Shown: in pieces, positions 46,801 to 58,500 of the stretch | Layout of the letters: every line of letters begins with the position of its first letter | Position numbering within the stretch: position 1 is the first letter of the stretch | Assembly: GCA_025267735.1 (NCBI GenBank) | Contig: CM046311.1 | Location: 21,660,020-21,724,019 of the forward strand | DNA from: Mactra quadrangularis | Lineage: Eukaryota; Mollusca; Bivalvia; Venerida; Mactridae | Direction: 5' to 3' | DNA: 64,000 nt | Made by a program: the position numbers and the translations under genes | The notes under the pieces: model-generated | The model's input: only the letters and a program-made list of their open reading frames with translations | Told to the model about the DNA's origin: nothing | Database searches by the model: none

Positions 46801-49552
46801 TTTTCCAATAGCTTGCAAGAGTTCATCGCACAGGGCTTGAATTAGACCCGAGACCTCGGGTTTTGATGCACAAAAAATCCAAAATACCCTTTTTGGCCCT
46901 CATTCAAAATCGCCCGTGTGTCAGTTTGACCCGCGTATATTTTGTCTTCAAAAGTCATAGTTGAATTGTTGAGAGTATGTTACGTCCGCCTATGTGATGT
47001 AATCGACCGATCAGCGATGCGCACTACACAGGATTATTATATTGTCGCCAATGAAGACAAATCAACGTCCGCTCAAAAAAATCAATAATGCTACATGTCG
47101 GCCCAATAAGATTGTTTGCGTAATCAAACGGTTGCAATTAAACAAACACGTGACAAACTGTGATATTGCATTGATTAAAGTAGATAGGGCTTTTTGGAAA
47201 TTATTGTATTATCGTTTTACAATGAACGAAGTTTCATATTTCGTACTGTCATACATTTTCGCGACCGACGCTATTGCCAATAAAGTGAAAATCGTTAAAA
47301 TTGCATTAGTTATTTATTAATATTATTATTTCGAAAGTTAGATCTTCTTAAATTAGCAATAAGTAAGGGGAAAATTCCCTTTTTTTTTCGATTTCAAGAA
47401 TAAACATCGGTTGAATTTGTGAAAAATATAAAATATTCGTCACGTAATCTATCAGCTTAAATTGCGTATTAGACTCTAAAAAAAACAATAAAATACACCA
47501 ATTGCTAATTAATAGTATTACTTACGAAAAGGTTTGATATCTATAGCAGAACTTATTTTTAAGGAAATATTTAAACAAAGAAGGATCAAAATTAAGGACA
47601 TTGATACCCCTTAATGCATTTTAATCTCTGATGAACATAAACCAGTTAGCAAACATGCTAAATCCGAAGAACTGTTCTATTGAAATGAAAAATATATATT
47701 TTCAGTTTACAATTTGATACACAATCTCTATATTCTGTGAATTTTGTGTAAAACATTTGAAACATATTTTAACTCAGCTGCATTTTCTGGGTCTAATCTG
47801 TTTGCAATAAAGTGATCTGGGTCTACTCTGTTTGCAATAAAGTGTTAAGGTATTTCAGGTTGTGAAATAAAAGCCAAGAAAACTAACATTTTTTGAAACT
47901 TCTGTTTTATTGACCATCATTAAAAATAAGCATTTACATCTTGTGTACATGTAGTACCTTAATGTAATAAAATTCTTGCCGTTTTAATTGAAGTAAAAAA
48001 AAATCTCAACATAATTTGAAATCTCTCACCAAATTTGGTCAAATGGGATTTTTTCTCTCACCAAAATCTGGGCCCAGAATAATCCCTGAGATGCACAACT
48101 CATCACACTTATTGGCAATTTAGCTACGCTTAGGAAATAGTTCAGGTTTCAGATGTCTGATAGGAGTTAAGAAATTATTGTACCGTTCATGGCAGATGAT
48201 CTGTTTGAATTGCTACATTCATAAATTGTCAAAACTATTCTATGATTTGTGGATTCTATACTTATGAACTGATCTAAAAATTACAGAATACTGTGTCCAT
48301 ATATGCATAAATGTCAACTTCTATGCACAAAGTATTTCAGTCTTTGTTCATGTGGACTCAGAAAATATGTCCTTGGTTAGCTCATTTAAAGCATCAAATA
48401 TTTATCAGCATTTTGACTTTGCTGTCAAGTAAATAATCTGCACTCTATAGATATTTTGTAAAGTTTCACAGTTTAATTGTATTACTGTACTTTAATTATT
48501 GGATGATTCCATTTTGTTTATCTTAATTTAGTTCATTTATCAGATGATATGTACAGTGTCTACAAAAACCACTGGGGGGAAAAATTTAAAAGTGGTCATT
48601 GAAGACAGTTGGTCGCTCTGGTCAGGTGGTCATTAACACAGGTTTCACTGTTGGTTTTTTTGTTAATGGTTAGAATTAAATGTTGATGTTTTCTTTTCAG
48701 TGGAAATGTCCAAACCTAGAATATTTAGATATCTCAAATGTAAAATTCACAAGTGGTTGGTTGGCATTAGATCTAGCCAATTTTCAACGACGTTGTCCGA
48801 AACTGAAGAGATTATATTTGTCTAATGTAGTAACACATGCTAGATTTGATACTGGAAGAGAACAAGCTTTTGTATGTATTCATTTTGTATATTTAAAAAA
48901 AATAATTAAGTCTTGTGTTAAATAAAATGATACAGCTTTGTGAAATGTTTGTTTGCGCCTCAGATGGAAACTCGTTCAGTAGAATTTCGGATGTTGTCTA
49001 TTTTGGAGACTTATTTCTATATGCTTTTTTTCAATTAAAATATCAATGGGAAGTAATCAGGATTCACATTTTTATATAGATCTACCTATTGCATTTAAAA
49101 TTAAATTAACTTATCAGTGTTTCAACATTTACTCTATTTTCATTCTTGATTCAGGACTTGTTTCTTATTAAACAGGGGTCATTTACAGACGCCTTCCCGT
49201 AAAGGGATACACAGGCAAATGACTGTGCCAAAAGAATCGAACCAAGTTTAGTCTCTAAAACAATATTAAGAACCTAAGAAATCACTTACTAATAACATTT
49301 GTCACTTATAACATTCAACTGAATGAATTAAAACATGTGGCATACACATTGTTGAAAACGAAAGTAGGATACTGAGGGAATCACCAAGCTATTTTTATAT
49401 TTGTTATATGTCGTACTTGCTGAAATTAAACATTTTGATTGGTCGCTTCTTGTCTTTTCAACATTCTTAGGCTGTTAGGATATCTTTTTAATAGAATTAT
49501 ACTAAAGTTGTACAATAACAAGCTCTAGTATCTTCTTATCAGTAAATGCATA

Positions 49553-49585
<33 letters not shown>

Positions 49586-52500
49586 TAAGAATTGCGAAGG
49601 TACAATTTCAAGCAAATCCTCAAATTCAAGATGGCCGCAAATATGGCTGCAAACTGTAAGATTCTATTTCCTTATCTATATTTTCTTTAAAATGATGTTA
49701 ACATTTAAAATTAAATTAACTTACCAGTTTTAGCATGTAACATTGCTGAAGTTAATGTACCATTTTATCTATAAGTGACCATTTTCCTATTTGTATTACA
49801 CGTAAAATTGACAATAAGGTGGACAAAGACCCATTTCATAACACTATAAAATATAGGTCTTTAAAAAATTTTGACATTAAAAACTTTAGGCAAGATCTTA
49901 AAAATCAACCTTGATCTGTTTTAGATACTTTTGATGATCCTGATGACGCTTTAGACTTCTTTGTAAAAAACTTTACTGAAACTCTTAATCAACATGCACC
50001 AGAGAAAGTGAAAAGGGTTAAATATAAAAATCAACCTGATTGGTTTAACAGTGATATATCTGAGACAATTAAAATTAGAGATCAAGCAAAAAAATTAGGC
50101 AACTCTGATGAGTACAAACATCTTAGAAATAAAAGAAAAATTACAAGTACAAAAAGCAAAAACAGAATTTTATCAAAAAAACATCAATGAAAATAGCAAA
50201 AATTCTAAATCCTTATGGAAAAATTTAAAAGATCTTTCAGGAAAGAAACCCCAACATCAATCTAATCTAATTAATGACGATCAGGGTATTATGCTAACAG
50301 ATCCTAAACTCGCAGCTGATAGCTTTAACAATTACTTTATAAATATATTTGAGTCTGCTCCAAACCTTAATGACAATTTAAATGAATGTACTAAGACAAA
50401 AATCAAAGACTTTGTTGAAACAAAAACTGAATCAGACAAATTTTTTGACATTCCCCCAGTTTCCTTCAACTTCATTGAAAAAGAATTACAAAACCTTGAC
50501 CCAACTAAATCAACAGGTCTTGATGGACTAGCACCTAAATTTCTCAAAGTAACAGCAGATATTATAGCTAGACCCTTAGAAAAAATCTTCAATTTAAGTA
50601 TAGAAACATGCAAATACCCTAATACTTACAAAATAGCTAAAATTACTCCAATATTCAAAAAAGGCAGTAAAAGCGACAAAAAGAACTATCGACCAATATC
50701 TATTCTCCCTGTGCTTTCTAAAATATATGAAAGACATGTATGTCTTCATGTAACAAAATATTTTGAAGAAAACAATCTCTTCAGTAATAATCAATCAGGT
50801 TTTTGCAAATCCCATTCATGTGAAACAGCTCTAGTAAATATTGTTGATGAATGGATAAACAATATTAATGAAAATAATCTCATCGGCACAGTTTTACTTG
50901 ATCTAACTAAGGCATTTGACTTAATAAACCATAAACTCCTACACAAGTTAAAATGTTATATGTTTGGGAACAAAGTGTAGATTGGTTTCTCTCTTACTTA
51001 ACTCATAGACATCAAAAAGTATGCTTAGCAGGTGAAATGTCCGAATCGCTTGAAATTAATGCAGGTGTACCACAAGGTTCAGTACTCGGTCCAATACTCT
51101 TCTTGATCTATATCAATGACCTGCCTTTATTTGTGCAAAAAGCACAAATGTTTGCAGACGACACCACATTAACAGCAAGTGGAAGAAATAAAGATGATGT
51201 TAGTAACAAACTTCAATCACAATTAGATTCTGTACAAACCTGGTGTGACATAAATGGAATGGTACCAAATGCTTCAAAGACAAAATCAATGTTTATTTCA
51301 GCTTCTAATCATTATGAAAAATCCAACAATTTGGCAACACCATACCTTCAATTGAATAATGAACCTTTAGAGCAAGTTTCAGGGCAAAAACTATTAGGAG
51401 TACATATTGACAAAAATCTGAACTGGAAGCTCCAAGCAGAAGCTACACTAAAACAATGTAATAGATTGTTATACCTACTTCTTAGAATCAAACAATTTCT
51501 TAATTTACATACCAGAAATTCTATTTCAATGCTTACATCCTTCCTCATATTGATTACTGCTGTACTATATGGGGATCATGCAATATGGACTTATCCAATG
51601 CAATTCTAAAATTTCAAAAGAGAGCTGCTCGTATAATCCTAGACCAGCCATTCGATGCACCATCTGAGGAATTATTTAAACGACTAAATTGGATGAAATT
51701 TGCAGACTGTGTTGACTACAAAAAAGCAATTCTTGTCTACAAATCCCTAAACAACAATCCTCCTGGTTACTTAAATAGTAAATTTGTTTTTTGCATCAAC
51801 TCTAAATTAAGGTCAAATTCTAATAAACAATTGCAAGTCCCAAAACCTAAACTTGAATTCTTCAGAAAATCCTTAACATATTCAGGATCAGTTATATGGA
51901 ATGAAATTCCTCTTAACATTCAACTCGCAAAAAGTTTAACATCATTCAAAAATCAATACCTTAAATGGAAATCTCACTAAATGAAAATTGGTCTTTGTCC
52001 ACTGTTAATATTCACTCTTTTATTTCAGGCTTGTTCCACTTTACTTATCTTTCAATTTGTTAATTTATTATATGTTTTTCACTATGTAAACATTGTAAAT
52101 AACTTGTAGATGTTTTATAAAAGGTCCACATGGAAGATTGGATTTATCCAAATGTGTAGCCTCATTAAATAAAGTCTTTATTATTATACCCCCGCTTCGA
52201 AGAAGAGGGGGGTATACTGTTTTACCCTTGTCCGTCCATGTGTCCGTTACAAAATTTCCGTCGCAGTTTTCTCAGCAACTATATCATGCAGCAGCCTAAT
52301 ACTTTGCATATTGCTTCATCCCATAGTCCCATGTGGTGTAAAGCGATTTCATGCTCCTTGCCCATCTACTTCCTGTTTGTCGCATATTTTTAGATTTTGG
52401 CGGGGGTATCACTAGATTTACTTGTTATTATTATTATTATTATTATTATTAACACTAATTTATTGTTAGCTAACCTGACCCACGTGGGTCTAGTTAGGAA

Positions 52501-55500
52501 ACACTCCAAATATTACGAAAAATAAAGAAATATTTTGCCAAGTGTGTCTGTTGCATTCACAGTTATATAAAATATAATTTAAAATCAGGAAATATGAAGT
52601 TGAACTTTTGCCTATATATCCCTTGAATGAATATTTCTTTGAAATCATGTAGATTTTCCACTAATTTGAATATTACCTTTGAATTTTCATTCCCCTTACA
52701 ATGAAACTGTGATTAAATTCCCCCATTGTACTATATAAAGTGAGTCCCCTTCCTGGCATAATGAAAAATGCCTCTTGATTACATGGCAAGTAAAAAAAAA
52801 TATAATGCGTATTATTGTATAAAAATATTGATAATGGTTGTTTATGCATGTATGAAAATTCAATTGAGACTGTTTCATGATGGTGTATAGATTTTTCAGG
52901 CTGAGTTCCCTGGATTCATAAATCTAGAAGAATTAAGTATGGCTCATCAGGAGAGTTATCTAACATGTGAAACACTACGAAGGTATTTTCTTAGATTTTA
53001 TATTCTAGAATTAGTCTGAGATTCGGGTATGTAGTGCAACTGGTGATGCCCCAAGATTTTGAATTCATCGTGAGGGGGGTACGAGTTCAAATCCCACCCA
53101 GGTCGGTAATGGTATACCCTTCAATAAAAAAAATTGACAATTAAGTCAGTTTTCCTCCATTTGTAAGGTGTATAGAGTTGCCCGTCATTTGAAAGGGTAG
53201 GTGAGTGCTGGTTATTGCAGGGCTGATATTCTTCCGGAATAAACCGGAATTCGGTTTTTTGTATTCTTAAAAAATCGTTTTCGAGATCGATGCAAATCCG
53301 ATTATGAAAAAATAATAATGAATGCTTATTTTGTGCAGATAAATCTTTTTCATAAAAAATCAGCCTATTTAAAATAACGATTTTGAATTGAGCAATTACT
53401 CAATTTTACTTGTCATGCGGCACGTTACATTATATGTGAAGAAAACAATCAGCAAACAAAAAAAATAAACTTACAACTTTGATGCGTGTCAATTGTAAAA
53501 TCCTTTTGGCAGTTAATTCATATATAGAAGGTTAGGTAATTACGTTTAGCACCTCGTAGTGACATAAAATATTGTTATATTTACTGGCATATAATTTGAT
53601 TTTTATCCGAGTATGAAATAAGGATTATGTCATAAAAAATTGATTTATTGTGAGTCGGCTCTGAGTCTCTTTGAACTGATAATCAAGGCATATCAACTTC
53701 TTTGATGATTACCGCTGACCTAAATTTTATAATGACAGACGATGTCTTTGTTATTGATTTGAGAGCTGAGTTGTCGGCTATAAGTAAATTAACTCTTAAT
53801 AAATAACTGATCTTATGATTACAGGCGTTGCACCGTAACTTTTTAGCGTGTTTCACGACAGAGTAAATTTATGCCATCCTATCAACCTTTGATTTCGCTG
53901 AAAAATCGGCCGTAAGATTTTTCTTTTTGATTTTGTCGAAGAATTTGACCGAAAGTTTTTGGGGTCTTTTTTTCGCCGAAAACTTGGCCTATTCTCTCGA
54001 TTTTGTAGACACAATCGGCAGATTTTTTTCAGAGTTTCTCATTTAAACTATTTATTTGATGCTAAAAAAGTACATGGCATTGTGAAACTTTTATCTCATT
54101 AATTTCGTACCCGGGGGCGATGGTAATTTTTTGTGGAAAATTAAAAATTCTAATCATTATATGAAAACCTATATGCTAAAATTAATAAAAACTTCACCAT
54201 AACAGATAAAGACTCAGACTCTGCAATTTATTAGGAAATTAGGTTTTAGCCTTTCAAGTGATTTCACCGCACTTATTTGCTAATTAAAAACACCAAGTCA
54301 CTGACAGATGATTTCATTTGCATAATTCAATGATATGAAATGAACATGATGAATGTTCATTGTTTCAAAATCATGCATCATTTGAAGGACATGTTTTAGT
54401 GAACAAAGTCTTCGGACTCATTGTCTTTTGTTTTGTACATTGTTCACTTATTACAAATTTAAAGACTAAACATGACCAAATCATTCTTTTTCTTTTAAGA
54501 ATTTGAGATCAATACTCTGATATGCAAAAGCAATGGCTTAAACATTTTCTGTTGTTACCACACATTTATACTGATCTGTTTCTTAAGCCAAAAGGTTTAA
54601 TTTTATATTTAAAAAGGCAGGCAAACATTCCTTGCAAAGTCATAATTTTAAGGTATTTCAAGTCATTTGAAAGGCTAAAATCACTGGAGCTTCACAGGGG
54701 GCGAAGCTATGGACCCACAAAGGGGGCCTAATGCAGCCCCCTTGACCCCCTGGGGTTAAAGTTAGGGTTAGGTGCACTAGCCTCCATAAAACCTCCTAAA
54801 TTTATTGACAAGGCTTTAAACCCAGATTAAATAAAAAGATCTAGAAATAGTCTGTTTGATTTTTCTGTGTTCTTACATTTTCAGCCTCCAAGCCTTTGAC
54901 CAAGCCCAGTTTAGTGATAAGAACATGATTATTTAGTTGACGGCGCGATATGACCTTTTTGTGTTGGTGCGCTGTAAAACCCAAACAAACAAACAAACAA
55001 TTTAGTTGATATTGATTGCAAAATCTGTATTAAAAGAGATGTTCTGTTTGAACCAAACAATATGTCATCCCTGGTTATGATGTTAAGACTTAATACGAGC
55101 AGATTTTTTACCATTTGAAAGGGAAAATAATTGATATAGACTTAATAAGAGCAGGCTTTTTACCATTTGAAAAGGAAAATAATTGATATTCAGTCTGACA
55201 AATTATTGGAACATTACTCTGTCAAACACTGTTATTTGGTTTGCATTAAAATAACTGGGGTGAATATTAAAAAAAAATATAAAAAAACATGATGAACCTG
55301 GATGTTAAGCGCAGTTGGTTTTCGAATCTAGTTTCCTGAAGGGGAAAACAGGTTTGAATCTCACTTGAGGCATGAAAATTTGACAATGAATGGCAATTAT
55401 CTTCTATTAATAAGATACATGGATCTATGTGGAGGGGTAGATGAGTACTGGTTATAGACCAGGAAATGTAGGTTAGGTGCACTAGTCTCTGTAAAAATAC

Positions 55501-58500
55501 CTAAAATTGTGTTGACACCATGTTAAACCCAGTATAATCAAGAAACCTGTTAGCTACATGTATGTTTCAAGACAGTTCTACAGTCTAACACAATTTGTAG
55601 TTTGTTAACTCTAAATAGGCCAATAACAAAGTTTCCAGTGCGTTTTGTATCTTTATGACGCTGGAAGCACGGCTGGCAGAATGTGTTGAGGAAGTGTGCT
55701 GTGGTCAGTTGCGACCTAGGAGAGCTGACTTGAAGCTCTCTATTGTCCTGTTACAAATAGTATTTTCTTCTAGAGCGTTCCAGTCGTGAATTTTTTTACA
55801 GAGAGAATTTTAATACTGCTGAGTTGTAGCATTTTTAGTTTTAAAACAGTTTGAATCATTAATACAACATTTTATATTATCAGTTTAACTGTTAGAATTT
55901 AATTTTGGTATAATTTTACGTTTATTGTTTATTGGTGTCAAGTACATTGGTGTTCTAATGATAAATGTATTGTTTTGTAGAATATTAAAGAATGCTACCA
56001 AGTTAAGACTGTTAGATTTGAGAGGTTGTACAGCTGAACAGATTGTATGTGTTCTAAAAACTATAGACTCTCAGGATTTACAACATCTATATTTATCTAA
56101 AAGTGACGCTGCCACCTGTCAATGTCTAGGTGACATTATGAAAAAGGTGAGATATATGAAGGGTATTTGTCAACTTTGGTGTAAGGTCAATTTTTATATC
56201 ACTCAGAAAACATTTTTTCATGAGTGGCATAGTCACAAGTAAGAAATGTCGTTTCTCAGATCATTAGCTGAAATAAAAAAGATTTTACACCAATGTGACT
56301 AATATTATGTTCCTTTTATGCTTAATTTTGTGTTCTGTTGGATCTATTTACACAAATTGTAATGTGACGTCATTTCATTGCCAAGATGATGTCATTTATG
56401 TTCTAAAATGATGTCATTTGATGATGAAAGTATAAAATTATATTTTCTCTTCAATTTATATATGAAATTTATAGCAAGCTTGAAGAGCGAGCTTTACGGT
56501 AACGGTAGTATGTTTTTGTACAGATAGATTTTTTAGTGGAAGTTGATTTTTGAACCATTCTGAGTATCAGAAAGATTTGGGAAGTGATCAAATATGGTGA
56601 AAAGATTGGCGTCTTTTTATTGGCTAAAATGAAATACAGCATTCTCATGGCCAACAAAAATGTTCAAATTTGGTATTTTTAACATGAGTATCATATGATA
56701 AATAAAAAATATATTTGATTGTCCATTTTTTCTCCTTCTTTTCTGCATTCAAAGATTTATTTACAACCTTTTTACATCAGAAATGTTACCATCGCACTGT
56801 TTGCTCTGATGACTTCTCTTACAGACGTTTCATGATAAAGCCAGTACGTTTCTGTCACGTTTTGTTACCGGGCATTTGAATAAAGTTGAAAACATCTCTG
56901 TCTTAAAAAATAAATGTTTTATTGAGAATTTTTCATCTTTATCTCAATTCACGAAATAAAAAATTGTACTATACATTTAAAAAGATGATTATTGTCATGA
57001 AAGACTGAGATGTTTCAATGAAAAAATTCAGCTAATAGTTTAGCGAAACACAGGTGGGCGGTCGAGCAGGCGTCCAGTGTCATTAACAATTGCGATAAAG
57101 TTTTCAATTTAGCATATATCTCTGCCATTTATTGCCGGATCTTTATGAAACTTCATACAATGATAACATACCATGTGATGAACAGAATAAGATAGTGACC
57201 ACAACTTTACCTGGCTTTATTATGGATAATTTCCCTTTGTAATTTTTGTGTTAAATTTTTTAAATCTGGCTTTAATGTGGTTTCCACTTTACATTTCTTG
57301 TTTTAATTTTCAAGTTACTTCTTATATTTGTTTGTTAAGGCTTTATTTATTTTGTGATATTTTATAAATATTTTGGTTTGTATATTTTTAGTGGAGACAT
57401 AGTTTAACTGATCTAGATCTCTCCTGGAATAATTACTCTAGTAATGTTCTAGAAACAGCTTTAACTTCATTATGTGACGGAGATGGTGATAGTAACATGA
57501 GAAACTTGAATCTATCAGGTACCAGGGTAGATATGGAACATTTAAGGTAAGATTTTGTTGAGCTAGTTTTAGAGCTGTCATTGATTCTATCAATATCAGT
57601 TTATTATACCCGCGCTTCGAAGAAGAGGGGGGTATACTGTTTTACCCTTGGTCGTCCGTCCGTGCGTCCGTTACAAAATTTCCGTCGCAGTTTTCTCAGC
57701 AACTATAACGTGCAGCAGCCTAATACTTTGCATATTGCTTCATCCCATAGTCCCATGTGGTGTAAAGCGATTCCATGCTCCTTGCTTATCTACTTCCTGT
57801 TTGTTGCATATTTTTAGATTTTGTTAAATGAAAGTTACATTATGATAGTCATATTTCTCACAGCGGGGGCATCACTAGTGAGCATTAGCTCACAGATTTA
57901 CTTGGTTTTTTTTATCAATAATCAATATGAATTTTTAATTATCGATAATAAAGCCTATGTAGATAAATTTATAAAAGTGTCAAAATTTTCAAGACAAACC
58001 TTCTATAGTGAGCTGAAACAGGTGCACTGTCATAATTTGAACAGAAAATTGACAATCAATTTGTGATAGATCTTTTTATTTCTTTTTATCAGTACAAATC
58101 CTTTTTACCTACTACTTACCAGTTTAATGCAGGATACCAAGGAATAACATTCATGACAAATATACATTTTTATGAGTTTATGACAACACTGATGGTTTGT
58201 ATAATACTGCAGTCAATGCATCAATATATATTGGTGTATCGTCAATATTCATTTCTCGATGTATTGATATCATCGATAGGCTTTAAGCCCAATCAATGAC
58301 AGCTCTAGCTAGTTAGTTGGTTCAAATATTTCTGTCTTCATGACAAACTTTCATCAGCACCAGATATTTTGTTCAACAAAATGGACTTTTCTGGACAAAA
58401 AATCGAATTTTACTGGTCCAAAAAAGCATAACGATTTGAAAGAATATGCAGTCCATTGAAATGATTTAGCATAATATGTCTTAAAATTAAATAAACTATA

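Larger units (their letters stand above)
49735..52190 (+). mobile_element. Non-LTR retrotransposon (LINE), 5'-truncated
   Basis: It starts inside the endonuclease domain: the first recognisable residues lead into SDHFPIC, the C-terminal catalytic motif of APE-type endonucleases. RT and the C-terminal domain follow. The 3' end reads ATTAAATAAAGTC then an ATT repeat, a tail type common in CR1/jockey-like LINEs. Same orientation as FBXL6, in intron 7. The open frame is split by a stop and two frame changes. Confidence 0.88.

Noticed and set aside
47042..47320. Frame of 92 codons in hAT element 4 as transposase remnant
   Set aside because: No hAT dimerisation or RNase H-fold motif is visible.
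57581..57817. Frames of 75-78 codons (RPSVRPLQNFRRSF..) at 57581 and 62713
   Set aside because: They lie inside copies of the same interspersed repeat, and the start differs between copies.
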